Of a DNA stretch of 64,000 bases, positions 54,275 through 63,812 are shown piece by piece. The position numbers and the translations under genes were made by a program. The stretch is taken from positions 2,037,001 to 2,101,000 of the forward strand of contig NZ_JACDXJ010000001.1 in NCBI RefSeq assembly GCF_013520865.1. Reading direction: 5' to 3'. Each line of letters starts with the position of its first letter. Position 1 is the first letter of the stretch. Source of the stretch: Microvirga mediterraneensis (lineage in GTDB: Bacteria; Pseudomonadota; Alphaproteobacteria; Rhizobiales; Beijerinckiaceae). A model generated the notes under the pieces. The model was not told where the DNA came from and ran no database searches. It worked only from the letters and a program-made list of their open reading frames with translations.

Positions 54275-56048
54275 GGGATGCCCCCGGGACGATGCGGGTG
54301 ATCCCGGGCTGGTTCTGCGGCAGGAAATCCTGGTCGGCTCCCGGCACGCTGTAATCGTAGGCCCAGCGATAGACCGTCGGAAGGGTCTTGCCCCAATTGC
54401 CGTGCGGCGGCGGCGTTTCCGGCGTCTGCCATTCCAGCGTCGTCGCGCGCCAGGGATTGCCGCCGGACAGCCTGCCGTGGCGCAGGCTCCAGAACAGATT
54501 GAACACGAAGACCAGCTGCGTCGCGCCGACGATCAGGGCCATGATGGTGATGAAGGCGTTCAGCGTGTGGGCCGATGGCGGGACGAAGGACATGTCGCCG
54601 ATGTCGTGGTACCGGCGCGGGATGCCCATCAATCCGAGATAGTGCATCGGGAAGAAGATCGCATAGGCGCCAAGGAACGTGACCCAGAAATGGATCCTTC
54701 CGAGCGTCTCGTTCAGCATGCGCCCGGTCACCTTCGGATACCAATGATAGATCGCCCCGAAGATCACGAGGATCGGGGCCACGCCCATGACCATGTGGAA
54801 ATGGGCCACGACGAACATCGTATCGGACAGGGGAACGTCCACCACCACATTGCCGAGGAACAGGCCCGTGAGGCCGCCGTTCACGAAGGTGACGATGAAC
54901 GCGAGGGCAAACAGCATCGGTAGGGTCAGGTGGATGTTGCCGCGCCAGAGCGTCAGGATCCAGTTGTAGACCTTGATCGCCGTGGGTACGGCGATGATCA
55001 GCGTCGTGGTGGCGAAGAAGAATCCGAAATAGGGATTCATGCCGCTCACATACATGTGGTGCGCCCAGACGACGAAGCTTAAGGCGCCGATGGCGAGCAG
55101 GGCCCAGACCATCATGCGATAGCCGAAGATGTTGCGCCGCGCATGAGTGCTGATCAGGTCCGACACGATGCCGAAGGCGGGCAGGGCGACGATGTAGACC
55201 TCCGGGTGCCCGAAGAACCAGAACAGGTGCTGGAAGAGCAAGGGAGAGCCGCCGCTGCGGTCCAGCGGCTGCCCCATCTCGACGATGGCGGGAACGAAGA
55301 AGCTCGTTCCGAAGACGCGGTCGAAAAGCATCATCACGGCACCGACGAACAGGGCCGGGAAGGCGAGCAATGCCATGAAGCTTGCCGTGAAGATCCCCCA
55401 GACGGTGAGCGGCATGCGCATCAGCGTCATGCCGCGCGCGCGCGCCTGAAGCACCGTCACCACATAATTCAAGCCGCCCATGGTGAAGCCGATGATGAAG
55501 ATCATCAGGGAGGAGAGCATCAGGATGATGCCCCAATCCTGCCCGCCGGGCGTGCCGGACAGGATGGCCTGGGGTGGATAGAGGGTCCAGCCGGCGCCCG
55601 TGGGGCCGCCCGGCGCGAAGAAGCTCGCGAGGAGAACCAGCACGGCGAGGAAATAAACCCAGAAGCTCAGCATGTTGACATAGGGAAAGACCATGTCGCG
55701 CGCGCCGACCATCAGGGGAATGAGGTAATTGCCGAAGCCGCCGAGAAAGAGGGCGGTCAGGACATAGACCACCATCATCATGCCGTGCATGGTGATGAAC
55801 TGGTAATAGGCATTGGCGTCGATGAAGGCGAAGACGCCCGGAAAACCGAGCTGGAGCCGCATCAGCCACGAAAGAACGAGGGCGATCAGCCCGACCGAGA
55901 GGGCGACGAACGCGTACTGGATCGCGATGACCTTTGCATCCTGGCTGAAGACGTATTTCGTCACCCAGCTGTGAGGATGGTAGAGCTCGACATCTTCGAC
56001 GTCGGACGGTCCGACCGCGCCGGCTGGACCAAGTGGGACATCAACCAT
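54267..56048 (-). CDS. ctaD: Cytochrome c oxidase subunit I
   Basis: A 593-residue heme-copper oxidase subunit I. Motifs are in order: FITMHGMMMVVYVLTALFLG (heme a His), WFFGHPEVYIVALPAFG (CuB His/Glu/Tyr region), WAHHMYVSG (CuB His pair) and SDTMFVVAHFHMVMGVAPIL (heme a3 and a ligands). The Glu in HPEVY marks an A1-type proton channel. This protein is separate from the coxA-coxC fusion at 35705, so the cell has two A-type cytochrome oxidases. It is 36 bases after the subunit II gene. Confidence 0.96.
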   Translation of the reverse strand: MVDVPLGPAGAVGPSDVEDVELYHPHSWVTKYVFSQDAKVIAIQYAFVALSVGLIALVLSWLMRLQLGFPGVFAFIDANAYYQFITMHGMMMVVYVLTALFLGGFGNYLIPLMVGARDMVFPYVNMLSFWVYFLAVLVLLASFFAPGGPTGAGWTLYPPQAILSGTPGGQDWGIILMLSSLMIFIIGFTMGGLNYVVTVLQARARGMTLMRMPLTVWGIFTASFMALLAFPALFVGAVMMLFDRVFGTSFFVPAIVEMGQPLDRSGGSPLLFQHLFWFFGHPEVYIVALPAFGIVSDLISTHARRNIFGYRMMVWALLAIGALSFVVWAHHMYVSGMNPYFGFFFATTTLIIAVPTAIKVYNWILTLWRGNIHLTLPMLFALAFIVTFVNGGLTGLFLGNVVVDVPLSDTMFVVAHFHMVMGVAPILVIFGAIYHWYPKVTGRMLNETLGRIHFWVTFLGAYAIFFPMHYLGLMGIPRRYHDIGDMSFVPPSAHTLNAFITIMALIVGATQLVFVFNLFWSLRHGRLSGGNPWRATTLEWQTPETPPPHGNWGKTLPTVYRWAYDYSVPGADQDFLPQNQPGITRIVPGASHG

Positions 56049-56084
56049 CAGGATTCTCTCCCCGGCTGCTTCCTCTATCTCCGT

Positions 56085-56900
56085 TTAATCGGGCACGTCG
56101 CTCGCAGGCGAAAGGTGCGCGAAGCTGCGCGCAGCCTGATGCTGCAACCATGCCTGATAATCGCTCTGCTCCTGGATCACGAGCGTTCCGCGCATCTGCG
56201 GGTGGCCGACGCCGCAGAGTTCCGCGCAGAGAATGTCGAAGCTTCCAGTTCTCGTGGGGGTGAACCAGATATAGGAGACCTGTCCCGGCACGAGATCCAT
56301 CTTGGCGCGCAGCTCCGGCACATAGAAATCGTGGATCACATCGACGGAACGTAGGAGCGCCTTGACGGGCTTGCCGACCGGAAGGTGCAGTTCGCCGCCT
56401 TCGATGACGACGTCATCCTGCGATTTCGGATCGTCCTTGTTGATCCCGAGCGGATTGTCGGGGCTGATCAAGCGGGCGTCGGACGTCGCCAGTTTCCCGT
56501 CAGGTCCCGGCAGCCGGAAGCTCCATTGCCATTGCTGGCCCACAACTTCGATATCGGTCGCATCGTCCGGAACGGTGATGAACTGTCGCCAGACGAATAG
56601 TCCCGGCGTCAGCATGGCGGCGACTCCGACGGCGGTGACGAGGGTCAGCCACCATTCGAGCCTTTTGTTCTCCGGCTCATAATGCGCCTGTCGCCCGGCC
56701 TGATGACGGAAGCGGTAGACGCAATAGGCCATGAAGAGCACGACCGCGACGAAGACCGCTCCGGTGATCCAGAAGGTGATGATGATCGTGTTGTCGATAT
56801 AGCGCCAGTTCGAAGCGATCGGAGTCCACCACCAGGGGCTGACGAGGTGGAAGAGAACCGAGCCGACAGCGACCAGAACCAAGACGAGCGCTACAGCCAT
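56085..56900 (-). CDS. ctaC: Cytochrome c oxidase subunit II
   Basis: A 271-residue subunit II. Two N-terminal helices (LVLVLVAVGSVLFHLVSPWW and IIITFWITGAVFVAVVLFMA) precede the CuA domain. That has VVGQQWQWSFRLPGPDG, VIHDFYVPELRAKMDL and C-A-E-L-C-G-V-G-H-P-Q-M near residue 225, all CuA ligands present. It has no fused cytochrome c domain, unlike CoxB at 34683. It is the first gene of the minus-strand oxidase operon and diverges from tamA over a long empty stretch. Confidence 0.95.
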   Translation of the reverse strand: MAVALVLVLVAVGSVLFHLVSPWWWTPIASNWRYIDNTIIITFWITGAVFVAVVLFMAYCVYRFRHQAGRQAHYEPENKRLEWWLTLVTAVGVAAMLTPGLFVWRQFITVPDDATDIEVVGQQWQWSFRLPGPDGKLATSDARLISPDNPLGINKDDPKSQDDVVIEGGELHLPVGKPVKALLRSVDVIHDFYVPELRAKMDLVPGQVSYIWFTPTRTGSFDILCAELCGVGHPQMRGTLVIQEQSDYQAWLQHQAARSFAHLSPASDVPD

Positions 56901-57515
56901 TCCTGACCCATCCTTGCCGTGAGAGGCCTCGGATTTGAAGCAGAAGGCAATGACTCTTGTACGCCATTACATCGTTTTTGGCTGGTTCACTTGAAGGGAA
57001 GCTTCAACCAAAACACAAAATGCAGGCAATGCCGGCTTGCCACCGGTCGCTCTACATAGGAGCAACTTGGACTGCACCAGTATATGAAGTGAAAAACTAC
57101 ACCCGGTGGCCCGTCAGGTCAATGAGCCTTGGCCATCGGGTCGCCGTTATGCATAGATTAACCCTGCTCCGGTGGAAAGATGGAAAGGTTCTCATTTTCG
57201 CCACATTTGGCGCAGGCGAGAAATCGCCAGTCGAGTTAGGCCCGGATGTTCTCGAAAGTAGCAGGCTTGCTGTCGCGATACGCACAAGATGGCCGTTCCG
57301 CTCACAACCCGATTCCTTCTATTGGCAGTATATTTTCCTCTCCGCATCCTGTGATCTTCGGTCAACTGTCCGTCAAAATCACATGGTCAGGGTTTTGCCG
57401 CTAGGGAAACTGTGGTTAGGTGCCTCTCGACAAACTGAGCCGATCGGGATCCCGGCCGCTGCCGGGCGAGATCGGTGCCATCAGGAACGATGAATCTGTT
57501 TCGGCCAGGGAGACC
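56901..57515. other. Long divergent intergenic region, no gene seen
   Basis: A 615-base stretch between the oxidase operon and tamA, clearly poorer in G and C than its flanks. A plus-strand frame from 56957 to 57493 is open by chance and shows no family motif. The promoters of ctaC and tamA must lie here; I could not place them safely. Confidence 0.5.
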
Positions 57516-59495
57516 ATGCTTCACGTGCGACGGCTGCGTAACAACCGACGGATCGTGTTTCCCGTCGTGGTCGGTGTTCTGTTGAGTGGAATGCCGCTCG
57601 CGCCTGCCGTTGCACTCGATCTCTTCGGATGGCTTCGCGGCGATGGCAATGCGCCGCCGCCTCCGAGCCCGCAGGCCCTGCCGTACTCCCTCGATATCGT
57701 GCTGAGCGGGGACAACAGCGATCTGAAGCAGGTGCTGAAGGACGCTTCGACCCTTCAAAGCCTTCAATCGGACCCGCCGCCCGACGCGGCGGCGCTCGCC
57801 AGCCGCGCCGAGGCCGACTTGCCCCGCCTGATCGATGCCCTCTGGGGCGCTGGCTATTACAATGCCCGGGTCACGATCAACGTGGCCGGCGTCCCGATGG
57901 TCCTGCAGGCGTCCCGCAGGGATGCCGCAACCCGCGCAGCTGCGGGCTATCTCGCGCGCGCGCTCGTGCCCGTTCAGATCGTCGCGGATCCGGGCCCACA
58001 ATTCGCCTTGCGGGATGTTGCGGTCCTCGACGCCAGGACGGGGCGCCCCTTTCCGCCGGGGGAGCTTCCGCCGCGTGTCGTGCAGATCAAGCCCGGAGAC
58101 CCGGCGCGCTCCGCCGACATCGTCGCCGCCGAGGCGCGGATCGTCGATCATTTCCGGTCCCGGTCGCATCCCTTCGCCAAGATCCGGCGGCAGAATCCCG
58201 TGGTCATCCACCCGGCGCAGGCGATGGATGTGAGCCTGAGCGTCGATCCCGGACCTCAGGCGGGCATCGGGGCGATTTCGATTCATGGCGCGGAGAATGT
58301 CGACCCGGCCGTCGTGCGCTCCTTCATCTACACGGAGCCGGGCGATCCCTACTCGCCCGCGGAGCTCGCCTCCATGCGCAAGTCGATCTCCCAGATCGAG
58401 GCGCTGTCTTCCGTTCGCATCCGCGAGGGCGAAGCCCTGGATGCTTACGGCAACCTTCCTCTCTTCGTGGAACTGACCGAGCGCCCGCCGCGCGTCATCG
58501 GAGCCTCGGTGCAATATTCGACGACCGACGGACCGGCGGTGCGGGCCTACTGGGCCCATCGGAACCTGTTCGGCGGTGCCGAGCGGCTGCGGCTCGAGGG
58601 CAGCGTCTTCTATCTCACCGAGGATGGCGGGCAGCCCGATCGGAGCCAGGATTTCTCCTGGGACAATCTCGGCGGGCGATTCCGTGCGAGCTTCCTGAAA
58701 CCCGCTCTCTGGGGAACGCGCAATGACTGGCTGGTCGACGGCCTCGTCGAGCGCGACAGGACGGAAGGCTATACGAGCCGTCTCGCCAATGCGAGCACCG
58801 GCATCCGTCATCGTTTCAGCGAGACCTTCTCGATCCAGGGCGGCATCGAGTACGAGAAGGGGCAGGCGACCGACATTCTCGGACAAATCGACTATACCCT
58901 CGTGGGCCTGCCTGTTTCCCTCAGCTACGACTCGACCGACAATCCTCTCAATCCCACCAAGGGCATGAGGGTGATCGCCTCCGTGGCGCCTTATCCGGAA
59001 TTCCTCGGCTCGTCCGTGCCCATGACGGTCGCGAAGGGAACCGCCTCGGCCTATTTCTCCCTCGACGAGGAGGCCCGCTACATTCTCGCCGGGCGCATCG
59101 GACTCGGCTCCATCGTCGGCGCGGATCTCGATGAAATTCCCGCCAATCGCCGCTTCTACGCGGGCGGCGGCGGTTCGGTGCGCGGCTACCGCTACCGCTC
59201 GCTGAGCCCGACTGTCCTGGGAGACCCGATCGGCGGCCGAAGCCTGCTCGAAGCCTCGCTCGAGGCGCGCATCAAGATCACCAACACCATCGGCATCGTG
59301 CCATTCGTGGATGCGGGAACGGCCTTCGATTCGAGCTTCCCGAACTTCGACGAGACCATCCGCGTCGGTGCGGGCCTGGGCCTGCGCTATTACACCTCCA
59401 TCGGGCCCATCCGCCTGGACGTCGCGATCCCGGTCAATCCGGGACCCGGCGATCCGTCCTACGCTATTTACGTCGGAATTGGGCAGGCCTTCTGA
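57516..59495 (+). CDS. tamA: TamA, Omp85-family outer-membrane assembly protein
   Basis: A 659-residue protein. A signal peptide (VFPVVVGVLLSGMPLAPAVA) is followed by POTRA-type domains up to about residue 300 (including SIHGAENVDPAVVRSFIYTE and GDPYSPAELASM), then an Omp85 beta-barrel. Its RFYAGGGGSVRGYRYRSLSP with the VRGY motif and the end IGPIRLDVAIPVNPGPGDPS are the barrel's marks. With TamB it inserts or transports outer-membrane material. The ATG at 57516 starts the signal. Its stop overlaps the tamB start (TGATG). Confidence 0.93.
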   Translation: MLHVRRLRNNRRIVFPVVVGVLLSGMPLAPAVALDLFGWLRGDGNAPPPPSPQALPYSLDIVLSGDNSDLKQVLKDASTLQSLQSDPPPDAAALASRAEADLPRLIDALWGAGYYNARVTINVAGVPMVLQASRRDAATRAAAGYLARALVPVQIVADPGPQFALRDVAVLDARTGRPFPPGELPPRVVQIKPGDPARSADIVAAEARIVDHFRSRSHPFAKIRRQNPVVIHPAQAMDVSLSVDPGPQAGIGAISIHGAENVDPAVVRSFIYTEPGDPYSPAELASMRKSISQIEALSSVRIREGEALDAYGNLPLFVELTERPPRVIGASVQYSTTDGPAVRAYWAHRNLFGGAERLRLEGSVFYLTEDGGQPDRSQDFSWDNLGGRFRASFLKPALWGTRNDWLVDGLVERDRTEGYTSRLANASTGIRHRFSETFSIQGGIEYEKGQATDILGQIDYTLVGLPVSLSYDSTDNPLNPTKGMRVIASVAPYPEFLGSSVPMTVAKGTASAYFSLDEEARYILAGRIGLGSIVGADLDEIPANRRFYAGGGGSVRGYRYRSLSPTVLGDPIGGRSLLEASLEARIKITNTIGIVPFVDAGTAFDSSFPNFDETIRVGAGLGLRYYTSIGPIRLDVAIPVNPGPGDPSYAIYVGIGQAF

Positions 59496-62400
59496 TGTTA
59501 AAGCCAATCCGCTCCCTCGTCCTCATGTCGATCGTCGTCCTGGCCGTCGCGGCCTTCTGGCTGGCGAGCGACCGCCCGAGCCAGGCCCAGAGCGACCAAG
59601 GCATCCTGGCGAGCCTGATCTCGCGTCTTCTCTCGACTCCGACCACCCGCGTCACCATCGGCAGCATCGAGGGGGCGCTGACATCGGACGCCGTGATCCG
59701 GGACATCCGCATCGCCGACCGGGACGGCGTGTGGCTCAACCTCGATCGCGCCCGGCTGGTCTGGAGCCGTACGGCGCTGCTGCGCGGGCGCCTGCAGGTC
59801 GATGAGCTCACCATCGACAAACTTCGGATTGCGCGCAGGCCGCTGCCTGCCGAGGAAGGTGCTCCGGTCTCCGACGAGCCGATCCTTCCCGAACTGCCGG
59901 TCAAGGTGGTTGTGGACCGGTTCGCCCTGCAGGAACTCGCCCTCGGTCAGCCGGTGCTCGGCACGGAGGCACGCCTTTCCGCGGCGGGCTCCGCTCAATT
60001 GGGCGACCCGTCCGAAGGGCTCGATGTGAACTTCCAGGCGCAGCGCCTCGATGCCCCGGGCAAGCTTTCGATCGATCTCACCTATGTGCCGCAGACGAAA
60101 CGGCTCGCCCTCGACCTCACGCACCAGGAGCCCGCGGGCGGCATCGCGGCCCGGCTGATGGACTTGCCCGGCCTCCCGCCTGTCGACCTGAAGGTCACCG
60201 GCCAGGGACCCATGAGCGACTTCGCCGCGAGGCTCGATTTCACCGCCGGTCCGACCATCGGCGCAGCCGGGACGGCGACTGTCAGGCGCGCCACGGCCGC
60301 CTATGACGTGAACCTGGATCTCGCGGCTCGCATCGAAGGATTGCTGCCTGCGCCGGCCGCACCCGTCTTCAGCGGAACCACCCAGCTCGTCGGGAACGTG
60401 ACCGTCGGCGACGACAGCAGCCTGCGGTTCCAGCCGGTGCGCATCACGTCGAATGTCGCGCGTTTCGACATGACCGGAACCGTCAGCTCCGGCCAGGTGC
60501 TCGATCTCGCCCTCAACGCCCGAGCGCTGCCGACCGACGGAGCGAAAACACGTGCCGGGGCGGCGGAGATCGCCCGGCTCAATTTCGACGGCACGGTGCA
60601 GGGACCGTTGACGGCGCCGCGCATCAATGGCTCGCTCGATGCCGCCGAGATCAGGCTGCCGGAGGGCTCCCTGGACACGTTGACGGCGCGCTTGGCCATG
60701 AACCCGGCAGACGGCGCGACCCCGCCCAGCCAGTTCTCCTTCTCGATCGACGCCAATGCGGCCGGGATCCGGCCCTCCGACCGGGCGCTCGCCCGGGCGA
60801 TCGGACCGACGCTTTCCATCGCCTCGCGAGGTTCCTTCGGTCTCGACGGCATCGCCAATGTGGAGACGGCGCGCATCGAGACGTCCACCGCGCAGGCGAG
60901 CTTCACCGGACGCCTGGGAGGCACCGTTCTCGACGGCACGCTCGATGCCCGCATTCCAGCGCTGGCCTCCTTCTCCGGCCTCGCAGGCCGGCCGCTGCAG
61001 GGGGCAGCGACCCTGACGGCGCAACTGTCGGGCAATCCGCGCCGGTACGACATGGCGGCGGTCATCGATGCCCGCTTGCGGGAACTCTCGACGGGCGCAC
61101 CGGCGGTCGACGGCCTGCTCGGGCGCAGCGTCACGGCGGCGGGCACCTTGCGGCGCATCCCCAACGGCTACGCGTTCGAGAATCTCCGCGTGGACGGCAC
61201 CCATCTCGATGCCCGCATCGATGGACGCGCCACGCAGTTCGCGGCCGATCTCGGCCTCGACATCACCATCAACGAGTTGAGGCGCGTGGATCCGCGCATC
61301 ACCGGAGGCAGGGCGAATGTCACGGCCCGTCTCGGCGGCTCCCTCGAGAAGCCGGACGTGAAGGGCGTGGCGACGCTCACCGATGTGCGCGCCCTCAACC
61401 GCTCCATCCCCCGGCTCGCGATCAATGTCGACGCCAAGGATGTCACAGGCGCGCTCGACGCGGCGCTCACCCTCGACGGACGGGTGGACGGGAAGCCCGC
61501 GACGGGCTCCCTCCATCTTGCAAGGCCCGCTGACGGCGGATGGCTCCTGGATCGGCTCGCCGTCGATATCGGGTCGGTGGCGTTAAAGGGGGCCCTTCGT
61601 CTCGACGCCAACCAGCTGGCGCAGGGCGATATTTCCCTGTCGGGCAGCAATTTCGACGATCTCTCGCCGCTCGTTCTTACCAAGCTCGATGGCGCCCTCG
61701 ATGCCGTCGTCTCGCTGAGCGCCCGCGATGGCGGCCAGGATGCACGGATAACGGCCAAGGGCGCGCGCTTCGCCGCGGCGGATGTTTCCGTGCGCGACTT
61801 CGATGCGAGGCTGACCCTCCAGGATCTCTACCGTCGCCCAATGATCGACGGCACCATCTCCGCCGAGCCGCTGACCGCCGCAGGACAGACCTATCGAGCC
61901 GTGCGTTTCGTGGCCAACGGCACGCCTGCTGCGTCGCAATTCACCGCCTCGGCGGTGGGGCAGGGCTTCAACCTCGATGCGCAGGGACGTGTCGTTCCGG
62001 GCGATGCGACGCGGATCGAGCTTGCCACCTTCACGGCCCGTCGCGGCAATCGCCGCCTGGCCCTCGCGCAGCCCGCAGCCATCACGCTGCAGAATGGCGC
62101 CGTTACCCTGTCCAATCTCGTGATCGCGGCGGACCAGGGGCGCGTCACCGTCAACGGCACCGTCGCCGACAGGCTCGATCTCACCGTCGACGTCCGCAGC
62201 CTGCCGCTTCAGGCGGCCGACATCCTGGTGCCCAATCTCGGTCTCGCCGGCACGGTCAACGGAAACGCCACCATCGGCGGTACGGCGGCTAATCCGACCG
62301 GAAGCTACCGCGTCGCCGTCTCGGGCCTCGCCACAGCGGAAACTCGCCGGGCGGGGCTGCCCGCGCTCAGCATCGAAGCGCAGGGGCGACTGGCCGATCA

Positions 62401-63793
62401 GCGTGCCGGCCTCGACGCGAGGATCGCCATCGGACGCGGCGGCACCTTGCAGGTGGCGGGAAGCGTGCCCCTCAGCCCGGCGGAGGAGCTTGCGCTTCGC
62501 GTATCGGGCCGCACCGATCTCACCATCGCCAACTCGTTCCTGTCCGCATCCGGTCAACGTCTGACAGGTGCTGCCAATCTTGACCTGTCGATTGCCGGCA
62601 CCTTTGCGAACCCGCGTGTCGAAGGCAACGTCACGCTCGCCAACGGCAGCTTCACCGATTCCCTGCAGGGCATCCGGCTCAACGGCATCGCCGGCCGGTT
62701 TGTCGCGCGCGGGCAGGTGCTCACCATCGAGAACCTGAGTGCACAGACCCCGAGCGGCGGCTCCCTTGCGGCTCGCGGACAGGTAACGATCGATCCCGCC
62801 GCCGGACTGCCCGGCGAGATTCGGATTACAGGTAATCGCGCGCAACTCGTCTCCAACGAGACCGTGGACGCGACCGCCGATCTGGACCTGACCCTCTCGG
62901 GCCCGCTCATGAGCAGGCCGCGGGCCGCGGGACGCATCAACATCGTGTCGATGAACGTCTCCGTGCCGGACCGCCTTCCGACCACCTTGAGGCCGCTCCC
63001 CGGGACGAAGCATGTGCGGCCGACCCCGACCGCCGCCGCGCGGCTCGCCCTCGCCCAAAGGCGACAATCCGCCTCCGCGCGGGGCACGCCGTTCCGGGCG
63101 GAGCTCGACCTGACCCTGACGGCGCAGAACCGGATCTTCGTGCGCGGGCGCGGCATCAACGCCGAACTCGGCGGCGACCTGCGGCTTCAGGGCACGACCC
63201 AGGATCCCGTCGCCATCGGCGCCTTCGAGCTCCGACGCGGGCGCTTCGACATCCTGGGCAAGAGGCTCGATTTCGTCCGCGGGCGGCTCGACTTTACCGG
63301 CGATCTCACCCCGTCGCTCGACTTCCTGGCAGAGACGCAGGCAGGAGACGTGACCGCCCGCATCGGCGTCACGGGCCCGGCTTCGAGCCCGGAATTCACG
63401 TTCAGCTCCAGCCCGGATCTGCCTCAGGACGAGGTTCTCTCGCGCATCCTGTTCCAGCGGCCGTCCGGCGGCCTCTCGGCCGGGCAGGCGCTTCAGCTGG
63501 CGCAGGCCGTAGCGCAGCTCTCCGGCGGCTCCGGCAACGACGCCTTCGAGCAGCTGCGCCGATCGCTCGGCGTCGACAGCCTCGACATCACGGTCGGCGC
63601 CGACGGCGGGCCAGGCGTGGGCGTTTCGCGCTACATCAGCGACAATGTGCGGGTGGGCGTGAAGGCCGGCGCCCAGCCGGAGGAGAGCGGCGTGACCGTC
63701 GATATCGACCTGACCCGGCGCCTTAAGGCTCAGGGCGAGATCAACGCCGAGGGCGGAAGCTCCGTGGGGTTGGGCTTCGAGCTGGAATACTGA
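59495..63793 (+). CDS. tamB: TamB, inner-membrane-anchored AsmA-like transport protein
   Basis: A 1432-residue protein. One N-terminal anchor (LVLMSIVVLAVAAFWLASD) is followed by a very long beta-rich, repetitive body. The C-terminal DUF490/TamB domain (about 1100-1432) ends in RLKAQGEINAEGGSSVGLGF with a closing aromatic (EY). TamB bridges inner and outer membranes with TamA; relatives carry phospholipid. It overlaps the tamA stop by one base and is its expected partner. The size is in the family's normal range. Confidence 0.94.
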   Translation: MLKPIRSLVLMSIVVLAVAAFWLASDRPSQAQSDQGILASLISRLLSTPTTRVTIGSIEGALTSDAVIRDIRIADRDGVWLNLDRARLVWSRTALLRGRLQVDELTIDKLRIARRPLPAEEGAPVSDEPILPELPVKVVVDRFALQELALGQPVLGTEARLSAAGSAQLGDPSEGLDVNFQAQRLDAPGKLSIDLTYVPQTKRLALDLTHQEPAGGIAARLMDLPGLPPVDLKVTGQGPMSDFAARLDFTAGPTIGAAGTATVRRATAAYDVNLDLAARIEGLLPAPAAPVFSGTTQLVGNVTVGDDSSLRFQPVRITSNVARFDMTGTVSSGQVLDLALNARALPTDGAKTRAGAAEIARLNFDGTVQGPLTAPRINGSLDAAEIRLPEGSLDTLTARLAMNPADGATPPSQFSFSIDANAAGIRPSDRALARAIGPTLSIASRGSFGLDGIANVETARIETSTAQASFTGRLGGTVLDGTLDARIPALASFSGLAGRPLQGAATLTAQLSGNPRRYDMAAVIDARLRELSTGAPAVDGLLGRSVTAAGTLRRIPNGYAFENLRVDGTHLDARIDGRATQFAADLGLDITINELRRVDPRITGGRANVTARLGGSLEKPDVKGVATLTDVRALNRSIPRLAINVDAKDVTGALDAALTLDGRVDGKPATGSLHLARPADGGWLLDRLAVDIGSVALKGALRLDANQLAQGDISLSGSNFDDLSPLVLTKLDGALDAVVSLSARDGGQDARITAKGARFAAADVSVRDFDARLTLQDLYRRPMIDGTISAEPLTAAGQTYRAVRFVANGTPAASQFTASAVGQGFNLDAQGRVVPGDATRIELATFTARRGNRRLALAQPAAITLQNGAVTLSNLVIAADQGRVTVNGTVADRLDLTVDVRSLPLQAADILVPNLGLAGTVNGNATIGGTAANPTGSYRVAVSGLATAETRRAGLPALSIEAQGRLADQRAGLDARIAIGRGGTLQVAGSVPLSPAEELALRVSGRTDLTIANSFLSASGQRLTGAANLDLSIAGTFANPRVEGNVTLANGSFTDSLQGIRLNGIAGRFVARGQVLTIENLSAQTPSGGSLAARGQVTIDPAAGLPGEIRITGNRAQLVSNETVDATADLDLTLSGPLMSRPRAAGRINIVSMNVSVPDRLPTTLRPLPGTKHVRPTPTAAARLALAQRRQSASARGTPFRAELDLTLTAQNRIFVRGRGINAELGGDLRLQGTTQDPVAIGAFELRRGRFDILGKRLDFVRGRLDFTGDLTPSLDFLAETQAGDVTARIGVTGPASSPEFTFSSSPDLPQDEVLSRILFQRPSGGLSAGQALQLAQAVAQLSGGSGNDAFEQLRRSLGVDSLDITVGADGGPGVGVSRYISDNVRVGVKAGAQPEESGVTVDIDLTRRLKAQGEINAEGGSSVGLGFELEY

Positions 63794-63812
63794 GAGCCAT
63801 AATGTTCTTTTT

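Noticed and set aside
56957-57493. Plus-strand 178-residue frame before tamA
   Set aside because: No motif, mixed composition, poor ribosome site, and it overlaps the tamA promoter region.
57387-59507. Minus-strand 706-residue frame opposite tamA
   Set aside because: It is the antisense shadow of a high-GC gene, rich in Arg, Asp, Gly and His with no domain.
59498-61516. Minus-strand 672-residue frame opposite tamB
   Set aside because: Antisense shadow; the plus strand encodes a full TamB.
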